Of a DNA stretch of 5,864 nucleotides, positions 1-5,704 are shown piece after piece. The stretch comes from Rhodothermaceae bacterium (GTDB lineage Bacteria; Bacteroidota; Rhodothermia; Rhodothermales; JAHEMB01), in NCBI GenBank assembly GCA_024643915.1, contig JAHEMB010000271.1, forward strand, positions 1 to 5,864, in the 5' to 3' direction. The first letter of the stretch is position 1, and each line of letters opens with the position of its first letter. Position numbers and translations under genes: made by a program. The notes under the pieces were generated by a model that searched no databases, had not been told where the DNA came from, and saw only the letters and a list, made by a program, of their open reading frames with translations.

Positions 1-277
1 CGAGGTCGATCTGCATGAGCCCCTCGCTACCGATCTCTGGCGTCCCATCTGTTGGGCCGCACCCCGCGAAAGCAAGGAGGCAAACCAGAAGCGAAAGGAA
101 TGGAAGAATGGAGGAATGGAAGAAAGGAAGAACCGCATCCTGAAGAATCGGAGCTTCAATTCCCCGATTCTCCGGCTCCCCGACTCCCCCTCTCCCACTC
201 ATCGTTTCCTCGGTTCGTCGATTCATCGTTTCAAATACACGCATCTTGCTATCTTGCAGCGCCGAGGGCTTGTCAGA
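1..277. other. Left-edge stretch without a supported gene
   Basis: No coding region is convincing here. Plus frame 2 is open from the window edge to 415, but from about 93 onward it translates the octamer repeats into low-complexity Lys/Glu/Arg and then Ser/Pro-rich sequence, and it runs antisense into the end of the cytochrome gene. A minus-strand ATG at 14-16 would give only M-Q-I-D-L before the edge, with a purine-rich stretch (GAGGGG) just 3 nt upstream. It could be the start of the next minus-strand gene, but five codons cannot decide that. The stretch is best read as the 3' flank of the cytochrome gene, dominated by the repeat array at 93-231. Confidence 0.5.
93..231. repeat. Compound degenerate octamer tandem-repeat array
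   Basis: Three neighbouring blocks share an 8-bp period but have different consensus units. Block A (93-132) reads on the plus strand GAAAGGAA, TGGAAGAA, TGGAGGAA, TGGAAGAA, AGGAAGAA. Block B (160-199) reads TTCCCCGA, TTCTCCGG, CTCCCCGA, CTCCCCCT, CTCCCACT. Block C (200-231) follows in the same phase as B: CATCGTTT, CCTCGGTT, CGTCGATT, CATCGTTT. Between A and B an 8-bp inverted repeat (144-151 with 164-171, 12-nt loop) could form a hairpin. The plus strand switches from almost pure purine in A to pyrimidine-rich in B. The array lies 47-185 bp downstream of the cytochrome stop codon, so it may fall in that gene's 3' untranslated region. Arrays of this type are known as intergenic repeats in several bacterial phyla; the function here is unknown. 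Confidence 0.8.
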
Positions 278-2362
278 TCATTCGCCTTTCGAGAGCCGCA
301 GCAACTCCTGGTAGACGGTGCGGGCGCGGGCATCGTCGGGTGTAAGGCGGAGGAGACGCTCGGCGGCCTTCAGGCCCTCATCGTAGCGGCCCAATTGCCC
401 GTAAGCCACGGCTAGGTTGCCGAGGGCGGGGACGTAAGTGGGGTCGACCGCGAGGGCGCGCTCGAAGAACGCCGCTGCCCCGGCGAAATCCTGCTGCACC
501 AGCCGGAGCGTGCCCGCGTTGGCAAGCGCCGTCAGCAGGTCCGGATCGAGGGCGAGGGCGCGTTCGAAGGCAGCGGAGGCCTCGTCGAAGCGCTGGCTCT
601 GCAAGTACAGAAAACCGAGGTTGTTCCAGCCGGCGGCGTGGTGGGCGGGGTCGTCGGAAAGGGCGGCGCGGTAGGCGGCTTCGGCCTCGGCGGCGCGCCC
701 GGCCTGCTGGTACGCCTCGCCCAGCTTCAGCCTAGCCTCCACAAAGCGTGGCTGCACAGCCACGGCCCTTTCGAGCGGCGCCACGGCCTCCAGAGCCTGA
801 CCCGCACGCAGGTGGAGCGCACCCTGCCAGTACAGTACTTCGGCGTCCTCCGGGTAGCGTGCAGCCGCCTCGGCCAGCACGTCGAGGGCAGCGTCGAGGG
901 AATCTTGCTCGGCGAGGGCGCGGCCCAGGGCCAGCCGCGCGGCCCGGTGCTCGGCGCCCTGCCCCAGCCCCCGCCGCGCCTGCGCTACGATCTTCGGCAG
1001 GTAGGCCGGCAACCGGTGCCTCTCCTCGTAGAACGTGAAGTACGCGACGGCCTCTTCAAGATCACCCAGAGCCTCATCGCCCCCCGGAGAGCTGTCCTCC
1101 GTCACCCGCACCAGCGTAAACGGAGTGGGGCTAGACAAGGCGCGTTCGATATCGTCGGGGCGCTTGGGCGGCGGAAGGCGGCGGCGGATCCAGTGATCGG
1201 TAAACGTGACGTGGGGGATGTCGCTGGTGCCACTCTGCTGGAGGTGGCAATTCACGCAATTGCCCGTCATAGCCTCTTCAACCGAGTGTGCGGGGTCGCG
1301 GCTGCAAACCACTTCACCGTCCGCCGGCTGATGACAACTCTGGCAGACCGCGTTGAAGTGATCGTCGCCCAGTTCGGCCACGGGGCGATGCGGGTCATGG
1401 CAGGTGGTGCACGTCATCTCGCTCTGCTCGAAGCACTTGCTCTGGGCCAGCCGCAGGGCGTGCGAGGCGATGCCGAAGCTGGCGGGGTCGTCGAGCTGCT
1501 CCTCAGGGACGAAGACCGCGCGGTGCGCCGCCAGGGCCGCGCCTGGCACAAACGTGTCGATTCGCTCGCCCGGCTTCAACACCTCCGTCCCCGTCAGATG
1601 GCACTGCTGGCAGACGGAGAGCTGGAGGTCGCGCGCAAGCCGCGCCGGGTTGACGATATTGGGGTCTGCCTCGCCGGCCTCGGCCCCCAGCCCTGCCAGG
1701 CGAGCCTCGACGTGCGCCGCGCCCGGACCGTGGCACCGCTCGCACGTGATGCCGAGGGCCACATCCTCGTAATGCCCCTGCGTGAAATCGCTGTAGCCGG
1801 ACGGCCCGTTGTGGCACGTCATGCACTCCGCCCCGATGGGCCGGTCGAAGCGGAAGTTCTTCTGCTCGTAGGCCGGGCTGAGGTCCCACTTCTGCCGCTC
1901 GACGTACCACGTCAACGGCATCTCGGTGACATGGCCGTTGACGTTCATCAGGTAGGAGCGCGTGTTGTTGCCCGAACCGATGACCCATGCGGCTGGATAC
2001 TCCTGCTCGTAGGCCACCGCGCCCGAGGCGTGCTTGCGAAACTCTCGCTGAAAGAGCGTGTCGCCGCGCACGAACGCCTCGTAATAGAAATCGAAGGTAG
2101 GGTTGTAAACCACCGAGTTCACGTCGAAACGCTCCGGCGCCGTGGCCGGGTCGAAACGCGAGACGGACCGCCCCATGCCGGTGCGGTGATAGCTGAAATA
2201 AAGGTCTTCGTGGCAGTCCGCGCATGCCTCGTCCCCCACGTAGCCCGCACCCACGGCCTGCGCCATCTCCGGCTGGCGCACCGGCGCCTCCCCGCCTCCG
2301 CACCCGCCGCTCACGACGAGGAGGATGAGGCAGGAATGGGCACAGAAGAAACGAACGGACAT
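278..2362 (-). CDS. Seven-heme cytochrome c lipoprotein with C-terminal TPR domain
   Basis: Predicted exported electron-transfer protein of 694 residues. The N-terminus is a hydrophobic signal followed by V-S-G-G-C, giving a likely lipidated Cys21 and a Gly-rich start to the mature protein. Seven CxxCH heme-attachment motifs begin at residues 47, 180, 207, 251, 318, 340 and 369. The GSGNNTRSYL segment (129-138) and the HVTFTDHWIRR segment (384-394) match my recollection of cytochrome c554-like multiheme proteins from environmental bacteria. From about 474 to 677 there are six TPR repeats of 33-34 residues with the usual W/L-G-Y-A-F-A-P spacing, which suggests a protein-protein docking surface. 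Heme motifs and TPRs are seen directly; the redox role is family knowledge; the electron donor and acceptor are unknown, and no partner oxidoreductase lies nearby. There is no Shine-Dalgarno sequence before the ATG, and the start is chosen because it gives an intact signal sequence. A 310-bp divergent region precedes the gene. Confidence in a multiheme cytochrome plus TPR is very high. Confidence 0.95.
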   Translation of the reverse strand: MSVRFFCAHSCLILLVVSGGCGGGEAPVRQPEMAQAVGAGYVGDEACADCHEDLYFSYHRTGMGRSVSRFDPATAPERFDVNSVVYNPTFDFYYEAFVRGDTLFQREFRKHASGAVAYEQEYPAAWVIGSGNNTRSYLMNVNGHVTEMPLTWYVERQKWDLSPAYEQKNFRFDRPIGAECMTCHNGPSGYSDFTQGHYEDVALGITCERCHGPGAAHVEARLAGLGAEAGEADPNIVNPARLARDLQLSVCQQCHLTGTEVLKPGERIDTFVPGAALAAHRAVFVPEEQLDDPASFGIASHALRLAQSKCFEQSEMTCTTCHDPHRPVAELGDDHFNAVCQSCHQPADGEVVCSRDPAHSVEEAMTGNCVNCHLQQSGTSDIPHVTFTDHWIRRRLPPPKRPDDIERALSSPTPFTLVRVTEDSSPGGDEALGDLEEAVAYFTFYEERHRLPAYLPKIVAQARRGLGQGAEHRAARLALGRALAEQDSLDAALDVLAEAAARYPEDAEVLYWQGALHLRAGQALEAVAPLERAVAVQPRFVEARLKLGEAYQQAGRAAEAEAAYRAALSDDPAHHAAGWNNLGFLYLQSQRFDEASAAFERALALDPDLLTALANAGTLRLVQQDFAGAAAFFERALAVDPTYVPALGNLAVAYGQLGRYDEGLKAAERLLRLTPDDARARTVYQELLRLSKGE

Positions 2363-2469
2363 GACCGGAGAAGGTAAAGGCGCCGGCTCGCGGCGAGGAG
2401 ATCCAGAAGAAACAGGGATACGCTACATCCTCACGAATTAAGCATCACCCGGCGGAGTTTCCGGGCGGC

Positions 2470-2500
2470 CAAGTTTAGGGAAATTTTGACGTTAAAGAAA
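2470..2500 (-). promoter_or_regulatory. Candidate Bacteroidota-type promoter for the cytochrome gene
   Basis: Reading the minus strand, TTTC (2500-2497) is followed after 19 bases by TAAACTTG (2477-2470). The Bacteroidota consensus is TTTG at -33 and TAnnTTTG at -7, so each element has one mismatch and the spacing is right. Transcription would start near 2463, giving a leader of about 100 nt before the ATG at 2362. A short inverted repeat, CCCGG/CCGGG (2448-2452 with 2461-2465), would lie at the start of that leader. The match is by eye and the AT-rich context raises the chance of a coincidental hit. Confidence 0.35.
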
Positions 2501-2522
2501 CCCAGCGTCGCCGCCCTCGTCC

Positions 2523-2558
2523 TTTTGCCGCGTTTTTGATCGAGAGGCCCTAAATTTA
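2523..2558 (+). promoter_or_regulatory. Weak candidate promoter for the coiled-coil gene
   Basis: TTTTG (2523-2527) lies 23 bases upstream of TAAATTTA (2551-2558), which matches TAnnTTTG except for the last base. The spacing is a few bases longer than usual. TAAATTTA is its own reverse complement, so it could serve either strand or simply be an AT-rich patch in GC-rich DNA. If used, the leader to the ATG at 2673 would be about 105 nt. Confidence 0.2.
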
Positions 2559-2643
2559 AAGAGCAGGCTGCCCCGCCGATATTAGCCACAACGACCCGGT
2601 TCAACGGCGATGTACAGGCCCGGCTCGCCCCACGGGTGAGCAC

Positions 2644-2660
2644 ATCGTACGCCGTATGAT
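2644..2660. repeat. Small inverted repeat just upstream of the coiled-coil gene
   Basis: ATCGTAC (2644-2650), a GCC loop (2651-2653) and GTATGAT (2654-2660) form a 7-bp inverted repeat with a single G-T wobble. It ends 12 nt before the ATG at 2673. The right arm contains TATGAT (2655-2660), five of six matches to a sigma-70 -10 box, but no -35 element stands at the right distance. It could be an operator, an RNA hairpin near the ribosome landing site, or chance. Confidence 0.3.
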
Positions 2661-2672
2661 CTGACGGACGCC

Positions 2673-3707
2673 ATGCCCAACGCCCTCTGGATCGGATTGT
2701 TTGTGGCCTTCGTGCTCGGCGCGCTCGCCGGATGGGTCTACGCCCGCCGCCGCCGCCCCGAGGCGTCGGAGACGCTGCCGGCCGTACGGCCCGCCTCGCC
2801 GGCCGTTATAGACCCGGCCTCCTACGCCCTTACCGTCGGCGCCGAAGGGCAGCCGGACCTCCACCGTGAGTTGCTTCGCCTCCGCGAGCGGCTCGAAGAA
2901 AAAGATCTGGAACTGCACTTGCTACGCGAGGATTACCAACTCGACACGCAGGTGCTGCGCCAGGAGATCGAAGAAATGCAAGTAAGAGATGACGCCGTTC
3001 TCGCAGAAACCCGGCAGGCCCTCGAAGCCGAACGCCGCACCTTACAAGCACAAAACAGCCGCCTGGAGGCTGAGCAAGCCGAGATGCTGCGCGCCCGCAA
3101 CAAGCTCCACGAACGCCGCGCAGCGCTTGTCCTGGCTGCGCAGAAGCTGCAAAAGCTGGAGCAGACCCTGCAAGAGCGCGCCGCACAGGTAGCAGCCGTG
3201 GAGAAGCAGCTTCACGAACAGGCGCGGCCCGAAGCCGACCGCGCCGAGCCGGCCCGCGCCCTCGACGCGCAGCGCCGCAAGATCGAATCGCAGGAGCAGG
3301 AGCTGGCTGCCCTGCGTGCCCGCCTCGACCAGGCCCAGGCCTCCCTCGCCCGCCGACCCGCCCCTGCTGACGCCCCGCCCCAGTTCCAACCCCTCTCCGC
3401 CTGGCTCGGCGACGAAGCCAACGACATGACGCCCGCAGAGGAAACCCCACCCCTCCCTGAAACCGCCCCCGCACCGGCGCCCTACGACACGTTGACCCGC
3501 CTCCACGGTATCAGCGAGCGCCTGCAAGAAGAGCTTTACCACTTGGGCTACACCTCCTTCGTGCACCTTGCCAATCTGAAGAGCCAGGACGTCCGCCGCC
3601 TCGCGGCGTTGCTCGACGTGCCGCGCGAGACCATTGTCACCCACTGGATCCTCGAAGCCCAGGCGCTCCTCTACGAAGGCAGCCGCCAAACCGGCAAGCC
3701 CCGGTAA
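2673..3707 (+). CDS. Membrane-anchored coiled-coil protein with C-terminal helix-hairpin-helix-like domain
   Basis: Predicted 344-residue protein with no enzyme signature. Residues 4-24 form one transmembrane helix followed by Ala-Arg-Arg-Arg-Arg, so by the positive-inside rule the bulk should be cytoplasmic. Residues of about 62-225 are a long Glu/Arg/Leu/Gln-rich coiled coil. Residues 228-270 are a Pro/Ala-rich linker. Residues 271-335 (YDTLTRLHGISERLQEELYH onward) resemble the helix-hairpin-helix fold of the pattern 'LT.I.GI...L...L...G..TF..LA', which is related to DNA-binding HhH motifs and is often found at the ends of otherwise non-enzymatic proteins. Here the usual GIG hairpin glycines read H-G-I-S, so DNA binding is uncertain. 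The ATG start has no strong Shine-Dalgarno sequence, but it gives the complete membrane anchor. The architecture could suit an envelope-linked scaffold or a chromosome-tethering factor; that is speculation. The gene stands alone on its strand, with 294 bp before the next gene. Confidence 0.88.
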   Translation: MPNALWIGLFVAFVLGALAGWVYARRRRPEASETLPAVRPASPAVIDPASYALTVGAEGQPDLHRELLRLRERLEEKDLELHLLREDYQLDTQVLRQEIEEMQVRDDAVLAETRQALEAERRTLQAQNSRLEAEQAEMLRARNKLHERRAALVLAAQKLQKLEQTLQERAAQVAAVEKQLHEQARPEADRAEPARALDAQRRKIESQEQELAALRARLDQAQASLARRPAPADAPPQFQPLSAWLGDEANDMTPAEETPPLPETAPAPAPYDTLTRLHGISERLQEELYHLGYTSFVHLANLKSQDVRRLAALLDVPRETIVTHWILEAQALLYEGSRQTGKPR

Positions 3708-3720
3708 TGCCTCAACGACG

Positions 3721-3756
3721 CGCCTGCTGCACTCGCTGCGCGGCGAGCCAGAGGCG
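3721..3756 (+). terminator. Possible imperfect terminator hairpin after the coiled-coil gene
   Basis: CGCCT (3721-3725) pairs with AGGCG (3752-3756), and inside it CTCGC (3732-3736) pairs with GCGAG (3743-3747) around a 6-nt loop. Unpaired bulges of 6 and 4 nt separate the two stems. It begins 14 nt after the stop codon and is followed by GAAAATTTC rather than a clear U-tract, so it is a weak candidate. Confidence 0.25.
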
Positions 3757-3959
3757 AAAATTTCGGGCGCTTGCTTGACTTTGATCGGGCGATTCGCGTA
3801 GTTGGGGCCGGACAGGGCGCCCTTTTAACAGGGCGAGACGGGGTGCGAGTTCTTCGGGCACTTCTGCGGTTTACCCTGTTCCTCCTCGTCAGGCCCACAC
3901 TTCGTACGTTCGTATTTTGGCGCTTCAGGCGTGCTGTGATCCAGGTCTGCCGTGTCGAG
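3757..3959. other. Intergenic spacer before the duplicated-module gene
   Basis: No gene is supported here. The reading frame of the downstream gene stays open back to 3771, where a TTG begins, but its translation is Arg/Val/Leu-rich and would bury the signal peptide in the middle of the protein. Visible items are an 8-bp direct repeat ACAGGGCG (3812-3819 and 3828-3835) and a 5-bp stem CGCCC/GGGCG (3818-3822 with 3831-3835). TTGACT (3775-3780) looks like a -35 box, but no matching -10 lies 16-18 bp downstream. TATTTTGG near 3914 is one base from TAnnTTTG but has no upstream partner that I can see. The promoter of the next gene is presumably in this spacer but is not identified. Confidence 0.4.
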
Positions 3960-3983
3960 GGTTTGGTTTCCTCACAACCAACC
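3960..3983 (+). promoter_or_regulatory. Leader hairpin upstream of the ribosome binding site
   Basis: GGTT-T-GGTT (3960-3968) pairs with AACCAACC (3976-3983), forming an 8-bp stem with one bulged T and a 7-nt loop TCCTCAC. It ends 7 nt before the GGAGG of the next gene. The loop bases CCTC (3970-3973) could also pair with GAGG of that Shine-Dalgarno (3992-3995), a possible but weak switch. It may only stabilise the mRNA 5' end. Confidence 0.3.
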
Positions 3984-3990
3984 GCACGAC

Positions 3991-3995
3991 GGAGG
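3991..3995 (+). promoter_or_regulatory. Shine-Dalgarno GGAGG fixing the start at 4002
   Basis: GGAGG lies 6 nt before the ATG at 4002. It is the clearest ribosome binding site in the window, and it identifies this ATG, rather than any start further upstream in the open frame, as the true one. The following residues form a textbook signal peptide, which supports the same choice. Confidence 0.8.
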
Positions 3996-4001
3996 CCCCT
4001 C

Positions 4002-4769
4002 ATGATCCAACGCTTCTCCCCCCTCTTTCTCCTCGCCGCCCTCCTCCTCGCCGGGCCGGCCCACGGGCAGGAGGCTGAGCAACCCCCAACCATTTTTATG
4101 AGTTCGTGGCAATGCGACCGCGCCACGATGGACAAGGTGATCGAGATGGCGCAAGAGCGCGGCATACCTGTCGCGCAGGAACTCGTCAACGAAGGCAAAA
4201 TGTGGAGCTATGGCCTGCTCGCCCACGACTGGGGCGACGAATGGAACTACGTCACCCTCCTGGTGGCCGACGATATGAATGCCGGCTTGGAGGCCAGCGC
4301 CGAGATGAACCGGCGCCTGGGCGAAAAATATGGCGAGGACGACAGCTTCAACTTTATCGATCACTGCACCACCCACCGCGACCACATTTACACCGGCGCC
4401 TTCGTCACGCAAGCAAACGAAGGCATGAAGATAGAAACGCCGTACAGTGTCGCGATGAGCTACTTCGCCTGTCCCCTCTCTGCCCTGGACGACATCGTGG
4501 CCGAGGACCGGGGGGTGTTCCTGCCGGCAGCACAGGCCTCGGTGAATGAGGGACACGGCTATATGGCCGGCGCTATGACGCACGCCTGGGCGGACGAGTG
4601 GACGTACGTCCTCTGGCGCACCGCCAAAGATGTACCTGCCCTGATCGCCTTCGCCGACGACACCGGCAACCGGATCGAAGACGACGGCCCGGCGCCGACG
4701 ATGGCCTGCAGGCACCGGGACAACCTCTACCGCATGGTGGCCCAAACCCAGGCGCCGCCCGAGCAGTAG
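4002..4769 (+). CDS. Secreted protein made of two copies of a Cys/HxWxDEW module
   Basis: I do not recognise a named family. The 255-residue protein starts with a signal peptide (residues 1-22, cleavage probably after A-H-G), so it is likely periplasmic or extracellular. The mature part is an internal duplication: module 1 is about 31-134 and module 2 about 150-247. Without gaps, residues 33-91 align with 152-210 at 21 identities in 59. Both share C38/C157, NEG at 63-65/182-184, H-x-W-x-D-E-W-x-Y-V at 75-84/194-203, and a C-terminal Cys (122/236) followed by H-R-D (125-127/238-240) and Tyr (130/243). The only four cysteines in the protein are these, one pair per module, suggesting disulfides or a metal or cofactor site. 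The length and alternating hydrophobic pattern could suit a ferredoxin-like dimeric alpha-beta barrel, with the two halves packing as a pseudo-dimer; this is inference. The gene converges on the next one with a 24-bp gap and no obvious terminator. Confidence 0.85.
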   Translation: MIQRFSPLFLLAALLLAGPAHGQEAEQPPTIFMSSWQCDRATMDKVIEMAQERGIPVAQELVNEGKMWSYGLLAHDWGDEWNYVTLLVADDMNAGLEASAEMNRRLGEKYGEDDSFNFIDHCTTHRDHIYTGAFVTQANEGMKIETPYSVAMSYFACPLSALDDIVAEDRGVFLPAAQASVNEGHGYMAGAMTHAWADEWTYVLWRTAKDVPALIAFADDTGNRIEDDGPAPTMACRHRDNLYRMVAQTQAPPEQ

Positions 4770-4793
4770 CACCTAATCAGCTCTTGTGCGGGG

Positions 4794-5609
4794 TCACTTC
4801 GCCAGTTCCACGCGCGTCCATAGCTTGAGCGGCTCGGCCGGGGCAAATGCGCCCCGGCCCCCGCCGGGCCGTTGCCCGCCGCGCATCCCGCCCCCCATCC
4901 CGCCGCGACGTCCACCGCCCATTTCTCCTAAACCACCTGGGGCGCCACGCCCCGCCATCGTACCGCGCAGGGCTTCCCGGTCGGCCTCGGGCGTCTCGAA
5001 ACCCAGGCCCACCACGGCGCCGGGCGCCACGCCGACGGCCTCGCCGAAAGCCTCGCTCCGCTGGAGTGGGAGTTGCATTTCGTAGAGGAGGGTACCGTGG
5101 TCGAGGCGCGCCCGCAGGAGGACGCCGGGGAGACTGCCGACCGCCACGCGCCGGCTCTTGCCGTCCGCCCCCAGCACCTGCAGGTCGGCCAGGGATGCTT
5201 CGAAGCGTTCGCGCATCGCTTCCGGGTCCTGCTGCCCACCGCGCGGGCCGCCGCTCCGCTCTCCAGGCGGCTGTAACGCCGTCAGACCGAGAGGAAAACG
5301 GAGGCCGAAAGTCTTCTCTTTGCCACCCGCCGGGTCGAACCAGAGGATGAGACCGTCGCGCACGATTTGGCGGGTGACGCCTTCATCACGTGAGAGGAGC
5401 GCGACATACAGAAATTCGCCGTCGTTGCGCACGCCCAGTGAGAACCGCTCGCCCTCCATCGGCGCGAGGGCGCCACCCCAGTCATCCACGCGCCCGTCGA
5501 TGGTGAGGGCGGAGGCGGGGGCTTCGCTTTGCAGGGTTTTCGTGCTGCTGCAACCGCTCCCTGACAGCGCAACCAGGAGGGTGATGGAAAGGAGAGGTCT
5601 GATTTTCAT
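4794..5609 (-). CDS. Lipoprotein with CBM9-like domain and Gly/Arg/Met-rich tail
   Basis: Predicted 271-residue envelope lipoprotein. The hydrophobic N-terminus ends in L-S-G-S-G-C, with Cys20 as the probable lipid attachment site. Residues 35-115 (LTIDGRVDDW, then RNDGEFLYVALLSRDE, then GLILWFDPAGGKEKTFGLRF) fit the opening strands of the carbohydrate-binding module 9 / DOMON-like beta-sandwich, a fold that often begins with 'IDG..DDW' and carries a 'ND...LYv.l...D' strand. A Pro/Gly-rich insert (113-127) follows, then a second half (about 128-210) with further beta-type sequence. Residues 221-253 are a low-complexity stretch of Gly, Arg and Met, after which the last strand (LKLWTRVELA) closes the domain, so the Gly-rich part is a surface loop rather than a free tail. 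Ligand binding is not established. There is no Shine-Dalgarno sequence. The gene lies 95 bp downstream of the partial type IX cargo gene on the same strand and could be co-transcribed with it. Confidence 0.85.
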   Translation of the reverse strand: MKIRPLLSITLLVALSGSGCSSTKTLQSEAPASALTIDGRVDDWGGALAPMEGERFSLGVRNDGEFLYVALLSRDEGVTRQIVRDGLILWFDPAGGKEKTFGLRFPLGLTALQPPGERSGGPRGGQQDPEAMRERFEASLADLQVLGADGKSRRVAVGSLPGVLLRARLDHGTLLYEMQLPLQRSEAFGEAVGVAPGAVVGLGFETPEADREALRGTMAGRGAPGGLGEMGGGRRGGMGGGMRGGQRPGGGRGAFAPAEPLKLWTRVELAK

Positions 5610-5637
5610 GTGGGTAGCGTCATCTTGTAGATATCAG

Positions 5638-5679
5638 GACGGGGCCGCCTCGCGTGCTAAACAGCAAGGCGGCCCCGTC
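5638..5679 (-). terminator. Strong hairpin between the type IX cargo gene and the lipoprotein gene
   Basis: GACGGGGCCGCCT (5638-5650) is perfectly complementary to AGGCGGCCCCGTC (5667-5679), a 13-bp GC-rich stem. The 16-nt loop holds a further 4-bp stem, TGCT/AGCA (5655-5658 with 5663-5666). It starts 25 nt after the upstream minus-strand stop codon and ends 28 nt before the lipoprotein ATG. On the minus strand it is followed by CTGATAT, not a U-run, so it may be a U-tract-poor terminator, an mRNA-stabilising or processing hairpin within an operon, or a protein-binding palindrome. Confidence 0.6.
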
Positions 5680-5704
5680 GAAGGAAGCGTGGGCATGCCA
5701 AGTA

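Noticed and set aside
1..16. Start of a further minus-strand gene (M-Q-I-D-L)
   Set aside because: Only five codons are visible and the purine-rich upstream sequence is too close to be a good ribosome binding site, so it cannot be supported from this window alone.
93..231. Octamer array considered as a CRISPR array
   Set aside because: Units are 8 bp with no spacers and are degenerate, so this is a tandem repeat and not repeat-spacer architecture.
2..415. Open plus-strand frame covering the left edge and the octamer repeats
   Set aside because: Most of it translates tandem repeats and then the antisense of the cytochrome 3' end. There is no recognisable domain, and no start context for the internal ATG at 116.
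638..2377. Long open frame of 579 codons on the plus strand opposite the cytochrome gene
   Set aside because: It is antisense to a gene with seven CxxCH motifs and six TPRs. Its translation is Arg/Val/Ala/His-rich without domains, as expected when the frame opposite GC-rich codons lacks stops.
3771..4001. Upstream extension of the duplicated-module gene frame to position 3771
   Set aside because: It would place the signal peptide about 77 residues into the protein and ignore the well-placed GGAGG and ATG at 4002. The extra residues have a non-native, Arg/Val-rich composition.
4769..4789. GCAC/GTGC stem in the 24-bp gap between the convergent genes as a bidirectional terminator
   Set aside because: Only 4 bp of stem around a 13-nt loop and no T-run on either side, too weak to call.
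4847..5350. Pro/Arg-rich open frames on the plus strand over the CBM9-like gene
   Set aside because: They are the antisense of the Gly/Arg/Met-rich segment and surrounding codons, with no independent coding evidence.
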